A stretch of 64,000 nucleotides of DNA from Zavarzinia aquatilis (GCF_003173035.1 NZ_QGLE01000008.1:1-64000); one strand, 5' to 3'. Counted from the stretch's first letter, positions 14,727 to 23,054 are shown. Numbers and translations: made by a program. Notes: generated by a model from the letters alone, not told the origin.

Positions 14727-16428
14727 CGGCAAGGAAGCGATCCTCGGCACGCTCGAGCAACTTCGCTGTCTTCTCGTTGAACTCGGCGAGATCGGGGCCG
14801 ACGTCGCCGTCGACCTGGAGAAGATTGCGGCTGCGGTCAAGTCCATCGAGTTGGATGTGCTTCGCATCGCTTTGCTTGGAGCCTTCTCGGACGGAAAGAC
14901 CAGCGTGGTGGCGGCGTGGCTCGGAAGGGTCATGGACAACATGAAGATCGACATGGATGAATCCTCCGATCAACTTGCCGTCTACTGCCCGGAGGGGCTG
15001 CCAGATCAATGCGAGATCGTCGACACGCCCGGGCTTTTCGGCGACAAGGCCAGGGCCGTCGACGGTACGCAGGTGATGTATGAGGATGTGACGAAGCGCT
15101 ACATCTCCGAGGCACACCTGATCCTGTATGTCGTCGACGCCACCAACCCGCTCAAGGACAGTCACGGTTCGATCGTCCGATGGCTGCTGCGTGACCTCGA
15201 CAAGCTTTCGTCCACCGTTTTCGTGATCAACAAGATGGACGAGGTCACCGATCTGACAGAACAAGACTTGTTCGCTCAACAGGCCACAATCAAGAAGGAA
15301 AATCTGAAGTCCAAGTTACTCCGAGTCGCCAACCTCAGCGCCGTCGAGGCAGGGCAGCTGAATATCGTATGCATAGCTTCCAATCCCAATGGCCGGGGAC
15401 TGGAATTCTGGTTTTCGAAGAGATCGCAGTACGAAGAACGGTCCCGCATAAACGACTTGAAGGCAGAAACCAGCCGTATCCTGGACGCCAGCGTTCCGGC
15501 AGTGCTTGTGGCCAAGACGGGGCTGGATGTGGTTCGCGACATCGTTGGCAAGAAGGTATTGGAGGCACGGGCCCAATTGGACGATCTCAGGTCCTACGAG
15601 CAGAGAAACCGGGAGGAATCTACGCGCATTCGGAAGGATTTGGTCAAGGCGCGCGGCGAAGTGAAGCGCTTGGGCGGAGAGCTCTTCGACGAGCTTCAGA
15701 ATCTGGAGAGGCAGTTACTGGGAAAGCTGCGTCCGTTGGCTATCGAGGATATAAGAGGTTACCTGGAGGACGAGATTGGTTACAGCGAAGAAGCTGTCGG
15801 CTACAAAATGAACCTGAAAATCAAGATGGCCGTCGACCGTTTCTTTGCTCAAGCATCGAATGTAGCCAAAACGCTGGCGCTGGACATCGAGCGAGAATTG
15901 GATTCGAGCCAAAGTTTCCTGGAGGCCATGAGCGGGAAAGCCGCGAGAGGGGCTGGCAATGCTCTGCAAGGACTGGCTCGTGTCAATCCAGAGGCTCTAA
16001 AGGGGGCGATTCTGGCAGCACGAGATGTACTGGGGAAAGTGACCGGCATTACCATTAAGTTCAAACCTTGGGGAGTCACTAATCTTGCTGGCGCGGCTAA
16101 GTTCGCACCGGCTGCGGGTCTTGCGATTCAGCTTGCTTCAGACGCATGGGAATTAATGTCATCAATTCAGCGCGAAGAAAAATTGAAAGAAATTAAAGAA
16201 GAAATTAATGGAATGATCAAGAGTTCCTTCAAGAACGTTTACGAAATTATTGCTCATGAAGAGAAGTTGTTCGAGTGTTTTGCGCCTGAATTGGCCGAAT
16301 TCGATGTGATCATCCAGGGCATGGAGGAAGCGGCGAGCGTAATCGAGTCAAAGCGGCTCAAGGTCGCGCATTTGGAGGAGAGGATGAGCGTGCTTCGGCA
16401 GGCTGCAAGCCGCCCCCAAGTCCTGTAG
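14701..16428 (+). CDS. leoA: LeoA-like dynamin-related GTPase
   Basis: The 575-residue protein starts at GTG 14701 inside the end of the LeoB-like gene, behind TTGGAGGATA. It carries a complete GTPase domain: P-loop GAFSDGKTS (60-68), G3 DTPG (108-111) and G4 NKMD (177-180). An extended helical region follows (about 285-570) with basic and Ala/Gly-rich hydrophobic segments. The GxFSDGKT form of the P-loop and the gene order C-B-A match the LeoABC group. Bacterial dynamins remodel membranes. ETEC LeoA was linked to vesicle-associated toxin release, and LeoA plus LeoBC have been reported as an anti-phage system. Here no toxin gene is nearby, so defence or membrane repair is the more likely role (inference). 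Confidence 0.8.
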   Translation: MDQFGQFNSGKEAILGTLEQLRCLLVELGEIGADVAVDLEKIAAAVKSIELDVLRIALLGAFSDGKTSVVAAWLGRVMDNMKIDMDESSDQLAVYCPEGLPDQCEIVDTPGLFGDKARAVDGTQVMYEDVTKRYISEAHLILYVVDATNPLKDSHGSIVRWLLRDLDKLSSTVFVINKMDEVTDLTEQDLFAQQATIKKENLKSKLLRVANLSAVEAGQLNIVCIASNPNGRGLEFWFSKRSQYEERSRINDLKAETSRILDASVPAVLVAKTGLDVVRDIVGKKVLEARAQLDDLRSYEQRNREESTRIRKDLVKARGEVKRLGGELFDELQNLERQLLGKLRPLAIEDIRGYLEDEIGYSEEAVGYKMNLKIKMAVDRFFAQASNVAKTLALDIERELDSSQSFLEAMSGKAARGAGNALQGLARVNPEALKGAILAARDVLGKVTGITIKFKPWGVTNLAGAAKFAPAAGLAIQLASDAWELMSSIQREEKLKEIKEEINGMIKSSFKNVYEIIAHEEKLFECFAPELAEFDVIIQGMEEAASVIESKRLKVAHLEERMSVLRQAASRPQVL

Positions 16429-16446
16429 CATCCGGCTGTGCGGATG
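16429..16446 (+). terminator. Weak hairpin after the LeoA-like gene
   Basis: CATCCG (16429-16434) pairs perfectly with CGGATG (16441-16446), directly after the TAG stop. No T-run follows, so termination is uncertain. It marks the boundary where base composition returns to GC-rich. Confidence 0.35.
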
Positions 16447-16467
16447 ATTCCGGGCGGGGGAGAGACG

Positions 16468-17508
16468 ATGGCCGGGTTGAATTTTCACAAGACCAGGGCG
16501 CGCGCGCCGCTTCGTCTCGGCCTCGCCGGGGGCGGCACCGATTTGTCGCCCTATTGCGATCAGTTCGGCGGCGCGGTGCTGAATGTCACCATCGACCGCT
16601 ACGCCTTCGCCTCGATCATCCCGCGCTCGGACAACCGCGTGGTCTTCGTGTCCGACGATACCGGCATCGAGGAAAGCTTCGAGATCGACCAGCCCCTGTC
16701 GAATGCCAAGCTGCTGCTCCACCGCGGCGTCTATCAGCGCATGATGGCGGAATTCAACGGCGGCCGGCGCGAGCCGATGACGATCAGGACCACGGTCGAT
16801 GCGCCCGCGGGCTCCGGTCTCGGCTCGTCATCCGCCCTCGTCGTCGCCCTCGTCGATGCCATGCGCGCGGTGCTCGGTGCGCCGCTCGGCCCTTATGACG
16901 TCGCCCATCTCGCCTTCGAGATCGAGCGTATCGACCTTGCCCTGTCGGGCGGTCGGCAGGATCAATATGCGGCGGCCTTCGGCGGGCTGAACTTCATCGA
17001 ATTCCTGCCGCAGGATCGGGTGATCGTGAACCCCTTGCGGGTCTCGGACGCCATCGCCAATGAATTCGAATGTTCGCTGGTCACCTGTTTTTCAGGGCGC
17101 TCGCGCCAGTCGGCGGAAATCATCGACCGGCAGACGGCGGGCCTGAAGTCGGCGGGCAGCGGCACCATCGAGGCGATGGACCGTCTGAAATACGATGCCA
17201 TCGAAATGAAGCGCGCGCTTCTCGTCGGCAGCATTCCGCGCATGGCCGAAATCATGAACGATTCCTGGAAAGCCAAGCAGCGCACGGCCACCGGCGTCTC
17301 CAACGCCCGTATCGACGAATTGTTTCAGGTCGCCATGAGCAATGGCGCCCAGGCCGGCAAAGTGTCGGGCGCGGGCGGCGGCGGCTTCATGTTCTTCGTG
17401 GTGACGCCCGAGAATCGCTATTCCCTGATGCATGCCCTGAACGAGGCGGGCGGTCAGGCGACGCCGGTTAAATTCGTCGACCGCGGCAGCGAGACCTGGC
17501 ACGTCTGA
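16468..17508 (+). CDS. GHMP-family sugar kinase, D-glycero-D-manno-heptose 7-phosphate kinase-like
   Basis: The 346-residue protein starts at ATG 16468, behind GCGGGGGAGAG. The frame is open to 16438, but ATG 16468 has the better spacing. The N-terminus RARAPLRLGLAGGGTDLSPY is typical of HddA-type heptose kinases. The ATP-binding GHMP motif is PAGSGLGSSSALVVALV, and the third motif is KVSGAGGGGFMFF. HddA phosphorylates heptose 7-phosphate at C1 on the GDP-heptose route. No other heptose gene is visible nearby, so the true substrate may be another sugar. It is the first GC-rich gene after the Leo block and lies 5 bases before the deoxyribosyltransferase gene, likely as an operon. Confidence 0.8.
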   Translation: MAGLNFHKTRARAPLRLGLAGGGTDLSPYCDQFGGAVLNVTIDRYAFASIIPRSDNRVVFVSDDTGIEESFEIDQPLSNAKLLLHRGVYQRMMAEFNGGRREPMTIRTTVDAPAGSGLGSSSALVVALVDAMRAVLGAPLGPYDVAHLAFEIERIDLALSGGRQDQYAAAFGGLNFIEFLPQDRVIVNPLRVSDAIANEFECSLVTCFSGRSRQSAEIIDRQTAGLKSAGSGTIEAMDRLKYDAIEMKRALLVGSIPRMAEIMNDSWKAKQRTATGVSNARIDELFQVAMSNGAQAGKVSGAGGGGFMFFVVTPENRYSLMHALNEAGGQATPVKFVDRGSETWHV

Positions 17509-17513
17509 TCGCC

Positions 17514-18071
17514 ATGCACAGCATCTATCTTGCCGGGCCGGAGGTCTTTCACGCCGAGGCTTTCGCCCTCGGCCGCGCCAAACAGGCGCTGTGCGGCGCC
17601 GTCGGTTATGTCGGGCTCTATCCCCTCGATGGCACGATCGACACCGATGTGGCCGAGCCGCGCGACCTCGCCCGGGCGATCTATCGCTCCAACATCGCCA
17701 TGATCCGCACGGCGGACGCGGTCATCGCCAATCTGACCCCGTTTCGCGGCCCAGGTGCCGATGCCGGCACGGTGTTCGAGGTCGGCTTCGCCCTGGCTCT
17801 CGGCAAGACCGTGCTCGGTTACCGCAACACGGTCGGTCTCTATGCCGACCGGGTGCGGGACTGGAACGGAACTGAATTCCAGCGCGATGCCGACGGCCGT
17901 CCCCTCGACCGCGACGGTCTGCTGGTCGAGGATTTCGGCTTCGGCGACAATCTGATGATCGACGCCGCCGTGACCGTGTTCGAGCATGACGCGGCGCCAG
18001 CCGCCCGGCTCACCGATCTGTCGGGATTCACGGCCTGTCTCAAGCGTTTGCAGGCTATTCTTCCGCCCTGA
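17514..18071 (+). CDS. Nucleoside 2-deoxyribosyltransferase family protein
   Basis: This 185-residue protein carries the family hallmarks YLAGPEVF at residues 5-12, a conserved Asp/Tyr segment (LDGTIDTDV), and the catalytic Glu in DAGTVFEVGFA (E89). The family exchanges or hydrolyses the base of 2'-deoxynucleosides and includes nucleotide-salvage and house-cleaning enzymes. It follows the sugar kinase by 5 bases and probably shares its mRNA. The exact substrate cannot be deduced. Confidence 0.85.
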   Translation: MHSIYLAGPEVFHAEAFALGRAKQALCGAVGYVGLYPLDGTIDTDVAEPRDLARAIYRSNIAMIRTADAVIANLTPFRGPGADAGTVFEVGFALALGKTVLGYRNTVGLYADRVRDWNGTEFQRDADGRPLDRDGLLVEDFGFGDNLMIDAAVTVFEHDAAPAARLTDLSGFTACLKRLQAILPP

Positions 18072-18090
18072 GCTTTAGTCCCCTTGGCGA

Positions 18091-18109
18091 CCGACAAGGG
18101 ACTTGTCGG
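18091..18109 (+). terminator. Perfect hairpin between the deoxyribosyltransferase and GST genes
   Basis: CCGACAAG (18091-18098) and CTTGTCGG (18102-18109) form an 8-pair stem around a GGA loop. It lies 20 bases after the upstream stop and 30 bases before the GST start. There is no T-run. It may be a factor-dependent terminator or an operator. Confidence 0.45.
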
Positions 18110-18138
18110 CCCGGGTCCCCCCGCCTAAAGTCCCGGCC

Positions 18139-18807
18139 ATGCGCATCCTCTATCATCAGCCCCTGTCGCCCTTCTCGCGCAAGGTCCGCCTCGCGCTCAA
18201 GGAAAAGGGCCTCGACTTCGAGCTGCGGGTCGAGCGGGTGTGGGAGCGGCGGCCGGAATTCCTCGCCCTCAATCCGGCCGGTCAGGTGCCGGTGATGGTG
18301 GAGCCGGACGGCAAGCCCTATGCCGATTCGATGGCCATCGTCGAATTCCTCGACGAAGTCTATCCCGACCGCCGGCTGATCGGCTTCGACCCGGAAAGCC
18401 GGGCCGAGACCCGCCGTCTGGTGGCCTGGTTCGACCAGAAATTCTATGCCGAAGTCACCCTGAACCTGGTGTTCGAGAAGGTGAACAAGCGCTTCTACGG
18501 CCTCGGCAACCCGGACTCGGGCGCGATCCGCGTCGGCAAGCAGCTGATCGGCGTGCACCTCGATTACATCGCTGAATTGTCGGAGCGGCGGCGCTGGCTG
18601 GCGGGCGACGAATTCGGCCTCGCCGATATCGCCGCGGCCTCCCACCTCTCCTGCATCGACTATCTGGGCGACGTGCCCTGGGACGCGCATCCGCGCGCCA
18701 AGGACTGGTATGTGCGGGTGAAGTCGCGGCCCAGCTTCCGGCCGCTGCTCGGCGATCATGTCGCCGGCATGCCGCCGCCGCCGCAATACGCCGACCTCGA
18801 CTTCTGA
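18139..18807 (+). CDS. Glutathione S-transferase family protein, possible FzlA
   Basis: The 222-residue protein starts at ATG 18139; the GTG at 18103 lies inside the upstream hairpin. The thioredoxin-like N-terminal domain (ILYHQPLSPFSRKVRLAL, with NPAGQVPVM and DSMAIVEFLDE) and all-helical C-terminal domain are those of GSTs. Two features recall FzlA, the GST-like FtsZ-binding division activator of Caulobacter: a Trp in the VWERRPEF stretch (W35) and a short conserved C-terminal tail ending YADLDF. I recall that FzlA needs both a Trp near residue 38 and an Asp close to its C-terminus. That assignment is inference. It lies 4 bases before queG. Confidence 0.82.
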   Translation: MRILYHQPLSPFSRKVRLALKEKGLDFELRVERVWERRPEFLALNPAGQVPVMVEPDGKPYADSMAIVEFLDEVYPDRRLIGFDPESRAETRRLVAWFDQKFYAEVTLNLVFEKVNKRFYGLGNPDSGAIRVGKQLIGVHLDYIAELSERRRWLAGDEFGLADIAAASHLSCIDYLGDVPWDAHPRAKDWYVRVKSRPSFRPLLGDHVAGMPPPPQYADLDF

Positions 18808-18811
18808 CGCC

Positions 18812-19876
18812 ATGGCCGCGCCCGCCGATCCCCGCGCCGCCCTCGAGGGGGAGGCGCGGCGGCTTGGTTTCGATGCCGTCGGCTTCGCCGCGCCCGATAG
18901 CATCGAGACGCTGGGCCGGGATGCGCTGTTCCGCGACTGGCTGGCGGCGGGCCGGCACGGCACCATGGCCTGGATGGCCGAGACCGAAGAACGCCGGGCC
19001 GATCCCCGCGTGCTGTGGCCCGGGGTTCGCAGCATCGTGATGCTGGGCGCCAATTACGGGCCGGAGAGCGACAGCCTTGCCCTGCTCGGTGAAAGGGACC
19101 GGGGTGTTGTCGCCGCCTATGCCCGGATGCGCGATTACCACGATGTGATGAAGGGCCGGCTGAAGATGCTGGCGCAGTGGGCGGTGCGCCACCTCGGCGG
19201 CGAGGTGAAGGTCTTCGTCGACACCGCGCCCGTGCTGGAAAAGCCGCTCGCCCAGGCGGCGGGGCTTGGCTGGCAGGGCAAGCATACCAATCTGGTCAGC
19301 CGCGAGCATGGCTCCTGGCTTTTTCTTGGCGCGCTGTTTCTGGGCATCGAGCTGCCGGCAGGCGCGGCCGAGGTGGATCATTGCGGCAGCTGCCGGCGCT
19401 GCCTCGACATCTGCCCGACGAACGCCTTTCCCGCGCCCTATCAGCTCGACGCGCGGCGTTGCATCGCTTACCTGACCATCGAATATGACGGCGAGATCCC
19501 GGAAGAATTCCGCGCCGCCATCGGCAACCGGATCTATGGCTGCGACGATTGCCTTTCGGTCTGTCCCTGGAACAAATGGGCCAGCGCGTCGCGCGACCTG
19601 AAACTGTCGGAGCGGGCGGAACTGGCGGCGATCCCGCTCGCCGCGCTCGCCCAGCTCGACGATGCCGCCTTCCGCAGCCTGTTCGCGACGACACCGGTGA
19701 AACGCATCGGCCGCGACCGCTTCATCCGCAATGTCTGCATCGCCATCGGCAATTCCGGCGACCCCGCCCTGCTGCGCGTCGCCCGCCACCTGATGTCGGA
19801 CGGCAGCCCGCAGGTCCGGGCCATGGCCGAATGGGCGCTGGCGCGGCTGGAGACTATTTCTTCGTCAGCGCCTTGA
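18812..19876 (+). CDS. queG: Epoxyqueuosine reductase QueG
   Basis: The 354-residue protein starts at ATG 18812. It carries two [4Fe-4S] motifs, CGSCRRCLDICP (191-202) and CDDCLSVCPWN (244-254), and the active-site Asp in VFVDTAPVLEKPLA (D137). A HEAT-like C-terminal segment follows (NSGDPALLRVARHL). QueG is a cobalamin-dependent reductase that makes the final step of queuosine in tRNA. It follows the GST gene closely. Its last 23 bases overlap the end of the convergent TPR gene. Confidence 0.96.
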   Translation: MAAPADPRAALEGEARRLGFDAVGFAAPDSIETLGRDALFRDWLAAGRHGTMAWMAETEERRADPRVLWPGVRSIVMLGANYGPESDSLALLGERDRGVVAAYARMRDYHDVMKGRLKMLAQWAVRHLGGEVKVFVDTAPVLEKPLAQAAGLGWQGKHTNLVSREHGSWLFLGALFLGIELPAGAAEVDHCGSCRRCLDICPTNAFPAPYQLDARRCIAYLTIEYDGEIPEEFRAAIGNRIYGCDDCLSVCPWNKWASASRDLKLSERAELAAIPLAALAQLDDAAFRSLFATTPVKRIGRDRFIRNVCIAIGNSGDPALLRVARHLMSDGSPQVRAMAEWALARLETISSSAP

Positions 19877-20582
19877 GGCTGGCGTTGGCCGCGTCGCGAA
19901 TGGCGGGATCGGTCGCCTTGGCGGCGGCCTGTTTCCAGTCGGCGGCGGCCTTGTCGCGTTCATCGCGCAGGAGATGGATGCGGCCGCGCTCCAGGAGGAT
20001 GGCGGCGTCGCCCGGGGCGAGACTGGCGGCCTTCTCGATGGCGCCGAGGGCTTCCGGCAGTTTGCCAGCTTCGCGCAATGCCGTCGCATAGAGGAGGTGC
20101 AGTTCCGGGTCTTCGTCGTCGATCTGCACCGCCCCGTCGAGATCGCGCACCGCCATCGGCCAGTTCTTCTGGGCGGCATAGGCCCGCGCCCGGTCGGCCA
20201 GCAGCTGGGGATCGTTCGGCGTGTTCTTCACCGCGAGGTCGAAGGCCTTGATCGCGAGGTCCGGCTTGCCGTCCAGCATCCGGACATTGCCGAGTTGGCC
20301 GAGCAGGGCGGCGGCCTCGTAAGGATTCTCGGTCTGGTCGATCATGCGGTTCAGGCGGTCGCCGGCGGCGCCGTAACGCTTCAGCGCGACTTCGGCGAGG
20401 GCGGCGCAATGCTGGGCGGCGGGATCGTCAGTCGTCTTGATCCAGGCGACGGCGGCGCTATAGGCGTCGCCGGGTGCCTTGTCGATCAGGGCGGTGCATT
20501 CGCCATAGGTCATGGCGCGGGCGGGCAGGATCGCGGCGGCGGCGAGAAGGAGGCCGAGGGCGGCTTGTTTAACGGCGGGCAT
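19854..20582 (-). CDS. Secreted tetratricopeptide repeat protein
   Basis: The 242-residue protein starts at the ATG at 20582; an in-frame start at 20618 would add 12 residues and overlap the divergent gene region. An N-terminal signal peptide (AALGLLLAAAAILPARA) is followed by TPR-like helix pairs: AALLGQLGNVRMLDGKPDLA, LLADRARAYAAQKNWPMAVR and LHLLYATALREAGKLPEAL. It is probably a periplasmic scaffold protein. Its function is unknown. It faces queG with a 23-base 3' overlap and is divergent from the reductase gene at 20627. Confidence 0.8.
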   Translation of the reverse strand: MPAVKQAALGLLLAAAAILPARAMTYGECTALIDKAPGDAYSAAVAWIKTTDDPAAQHCAALAEVALKRYGAAGDRLNRMIDQTENPYEAAALLGQLGNVRMLDGKPDLAIKAFDLAVKNTPNDPQLLADRARAYAAQKNWPMAVRDLDGAVQIDDEDPELHLLYATALREAGKLPEALGAIEKAASLAPGDAAILLERGRIHLLRDERDKAAADWKQAAAKATDPAIRDAANASLKALTKK

Positions 20583-20626
20583 GATGGCTACAGTCCTCTC
20601 TCGCATTCGTTGACGCAAGGCCGCAC

Positions 20627-21487
20627 ATGCCCCGCCTGTTCTGTTTCGGCCTCGGCTACAGCGCGCTGGCGCTGGCCCAGCGCCTCGGCCCCCGGGGCTT
20701 TGCCATCGCCGGCACGGTCAGAACGGCGGACAAGGCCGAACGCCTGCGCGCGCAAGGGATCGAGGTCCATCTGTTCGACCGGGGACAGCCGCTGGCCGAC
20801 CCGGAAGCGGCGCTGGCCGGCACCACGCATCTTTTGTCGTCGGTGCCGCCCGACGAGGCGGGGGATGCGGTGGTCGATCATCATGGCGACCTTCTCGCCC
20901 GGCATTCGGGCCTTTTGTGGGCGGGCTATCTGTCGACCACCGGGGTTTACGGTGACCGGGGCGGCGACTGGATCGACGAGGGCGCCGCCATCGCCCCCAC
21001 CGGCGCGCGCGGCCAGCGCCGGGCGGCGGCGGAGGCGGCCTGGTCCGCCCTCGGCCTGCCGCTGCATATCTTTCGCCTCGCCGGCATCTATGGCCCGGGG
21101 CGGAACGCCATCGCGCAACTGCGCGCCGGGCGGGCGCAGGCGGTGGTGAAGCCGGGTCAGGTGTTCAGCCGCATCCATGTCGAGGACATCGCCGCTGTAC
21201 TGGAAGCCTCGATCGCGCGGCCGCGACCGGGGACGGCCTATAATGTCTGCGACGACGAGCCGGCGCCGCCCTGGGAGGTGATCGAATATGCCGCCGATCT
21301 GGCCGGTCTGCCCCGGCCACCCCGCATCGCCTTCGAGGCGGCGGAGATGAGCGCCATGGCGCGCAGCTTCTGGGCCGAATCGAAGCGGGTGTCGAACCGT
21401 CGCCTGCATGAGGAACTGGGGGTCACGCTGGCCTATCCGAGCTATCGCGAGGGCCTGCGCGCCCTGCTGACGGGGGGCGGGGCATGA
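20627..21487 (+). CDS. NAD(P)-dependent epimerase/dehydratase family reductase (YeeZ-like)
   Basis: This 286-residue Rossmann protein starts with the dinucleotide motif FCFGLGYSALALAQRL. It has the extended-SDR features LSTTGVYGDRGGDWIDE (catalytic Tyr shifted in the YeeZ manner), RLAGIYGPGRN and SRIHVEDIA. YeeZ-like proteins are NAD(P)-binding and of unknown substrate. The gene overlaps the next one by 4 bases, so the two are translationally coupled. Confidence 0.82.
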   Translation: MPRLFCFGLGYSALALAQRLGPRGFAIAGTVRTADKAERLRAQGIEVHLFDRGQPLADPEAALAGTTHLLSSVPPDEAGDAVVDHHGDLLARHSGLLWAGYLSTTGVYGDRGGDWIDEGAAIAPTGARGQRRAAAEAAWSALGLPLHIFRLAGIYGPGRNAIAQLRAGRAQAVVKPGQVFSRIHVEDIAAVLEASIARPRPGTAYNVCDDEPAPPWEVIEYAADLAGLPRPPRIAFEAAEMSAMARSFWAESKRVSNRRLHEELGVTLAYPSYREGLRALLTGGGA

Positions 21488-22143
21488 GGCCGGACCGTCT
21501 CGACCATCTGCTGTGGGCCGTCACCGATCTCGACGAGGGCATCGCCCGGCTGGAAGACCTGTCGGGTGTGCGCGCCGCGGTCGGCGGCCGGCATCCCGGC
21601 TTTGGCACGCGAAACGCCCTCGCCGGGCTTGGCGACGGGCTCTATCTCGAAATCCTCGCGCCCGATCCATCGCAGGATCGGGCGGGCACGCTGGGCGCCC
21701 TTGTCGAAGCCTTGCCGGTGCCGAGCCTGATCGGCTGGTGCGCGCAGGGGCGAAACCTGCCCCGTCTTGCCGCGGAATTGCCCGGCGCCGGCCTGTCGAG
21801 TCCCGGGCCCGTCGCCATGGCGCGGACAAGGCCCGACGGCGTCCATCTGGCCTGGAGCATCCTCGGCATCGACGGCCACGGTTTCGGTGCGCTGGTGCCT
21901 TTCCTGATCGACTGGGGCGCTTCCCCCCATCCCTCTGCCTCGGCGCCGGCGGGGCTGTCGCTGGTCGACTTCGCCGTGACCTGTCCCGAGGCGGCGCGCC
22001 TCGAATGGACCTTTGCCGCCCTTGGTCTCGCGCTGCATCCGCAGGCGGGGGCGGCGGGTCTGTCGGCGGTGATCGAGGGGCCGCGCGGGCGTTTCGCGCT
22101 TCAGACCATGGGTGGCGTGCCGAATCGCACCTTCGGCCTCTGA
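21484..22143 (+). CDS. VOC (glyoxalase-like) superfamily protein
   Basis: The 219-residue protein begins RPDRLDHLLWAVTDLDEGIA, the beta-alpha start of a glyoxalase-like domain. It continues with GTRNALAGLGDGLYLEILA, a pattern seen in the Glyoxalase_3 type of single-chain double VOC fold. Members bind a divalent metal and small substrates, but no reaction can be assigned. It overlaps the reductase gene by 4 bases (ATGA), consistent with a shared pathway or detoxification unit. Confidence 0.78.
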   Translation: MRPDRLDHLLWAVTDLDEGIARLEDLSGVRAAVGGRHPGFGTRNALAGLGDGLYLEILAPDPSQDRAGTLGALVEALPVPSLIGWCAQGRNLPRLAAELPGAGLSSPGPVAMARTRPDGVHLAWSILGIDGHGFGALVPFLIDWGASPHPSASAPAGLSLVDFAVTCPEAARLEWTFAALGLALHPQAGAAGLSAVIEGPRGRFALQTMGGVPNRTFGL

Positions 22144-22172
22144 AGCCACCCTTTCCGATTGCCGCGCGGGCT

Positions 22173-22200
22173 GTTATCTCTCCGTTGCTGCGAAGATAAC
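22173..22200 (+). promoter_or_regulatory. Inverted repeat upstream of the MAPEG gene
   Basis: GTTATCT (22173-22179) and AGATAAC (22194-22200) form a perfect 7-base inverted repeat with a 14-base spacer. It ends 16 bases before the MAPEG start codon. It could be an mRNA hairpin ahead of the ribosome-binding site or a protein-binding site. Confidence 0.35.
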
Positions 22201-22216
22201 GCAGGGAGGAGAGACG

Positions 22217-22630
22217 ATGTCGATTGCTGTGATCTGTCTGGTGATTGCGATTATGCTGCCGGCCTTGACCAATATCGTGGGCAAGGTTTCGGCCGGTAAG
22301 GGCTACGACAATAATTCGCCGCGCATCTGGCTGGAGAAGCAGACCGGCTGGCGCCAGCGCGCCTATTGGGCCCACAACAACCATCTCGAAGCGGTCGCGC
22401 CCTTCGCCGCCGCCGTCATCCTGTGCTTTGTCGCCGGTGTCGACCGGGCCTGGCTCGACCAGTGGGCGATGATCTATATCGCGCTGCGCCTCGTCTATAC
22501 GGCGATCTATCTCGCCAATATCGGGCCGCTGCGCACGCTCGTCTGGATCGGCGCGATGGGCATTGTCGTCTGGATGATGATCAAGGCGGGCACGGCGCTG
22601 GCCATGGTGGCCCCGGCGGTCGCCGGCTGA
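22217..22630 (+). CDS. MAPEG family membrane protein
   Basis: The 137-residue protein starts at ATG 22217, behind GGGAGGAGAG. It has four predicted membrane segments: about 3-20, 55-75, 82-98 and 108-128. The loop after the first span contains NNSPRIWLEKQTGWRQRAYW and AHNNHLEAVAPFAAAV, which match the MAPEG family (eicosanoid and glutathione metabolism proteins in eukaryotes). The bacterial role is poorly known. The stop is only 4 bases from the convergent thioesterase stop. Confidence 0.85.
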   Translation: MSIAVICLVIAIMLPALTNIVGKVSAGKGYDNNSPRIWLEKQTGWRQRAYWAHNNHLEAVAPFAAAVILCFVAGVDRAWLDQWAMIYIALRLVYTAIYLANIGPLRTLVWIGAMGIVVWMMIKAGTALAMVAPAVAG

Positions 22631-22634
22631 GGCG

Positions 22635-23054
22635 TCAGCCGATCGCGAGCAGCTTGCCCGTCGCGGAAGCGCGGGCAAGCAGTCGCCCGTCGTCGCCGAG
22701 CAGATCGCCCTCGAGAAAGACGATGGAGCGGCCGAGCCGCAGCACGCGGCCCCGGGCCTGAATGACGCCGGGCATCACCGGCTCGAAAAACGAGACCTTG
22801 AGTTCCAGCGTCGGCGGCACATATTTGCCCTCCGTCGTCAGGATCAGCGCGACCGCCATCACGTCGTCGAGCATGGCGGCCTGAAAGCCACCCTGGACGA
22901 CACCGCGCGGATTACAGAATTCCGGCTTGCCGTCAAAACTCGCGCGCAATTCCCGCGTGGCGGGATCGAAGCCGATGGGCGCGAAGCCGAGATGGCGCGA
23001 ACAGGCGGGCAGGGGCAGCGCGCCGAAGCGCGCCGCCAGATCGTCCCCGGTCAA
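22635..23054 (-). CDS. PaaI-type hotdog thioesterase coupled to mcd
   Basis: The 139-residue protein has hotdog-fold features: FCNPRGVVQGGFQAAMLDDV (the catalytic Asp/Gly helix), KYVPPTLELKVSFFEPV and ARGRVLRLGRSIVFLEGDLL. PaaI-like enzymes hydrolyse acyl-CoA esters. No ATG exists in a suitable place. I use the TTG at 23054-23052, which overlaps the mcd TGA as TTGA, giving a normal family length and tight coupling. Placement next to methylsuccinyl-CoA dehydrogenase suggests it releases CoA from pathway intermediates (inference). Confidence 0.8.
   Translation of the reverse strand: MTGDDLAARFGALPLPACSRHLGFAPIGFDPATRELRASFDGKPEFCNPRGVVQGGFQAAMLDDVMAVALILTTEGKYVPPTLELKVSFFEPVMPGVIQARGRVLRLGRSIVFLEGDLLGDDGRLLARASATGKLLAIG

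Noticed and set aside
12209-16500. Integrase, transposase, tRNA attachment site or flanking direct repeats marking the Leo block as an island
   Set aside because: None found on either side; the claim of transfer rests only on base composition and context.
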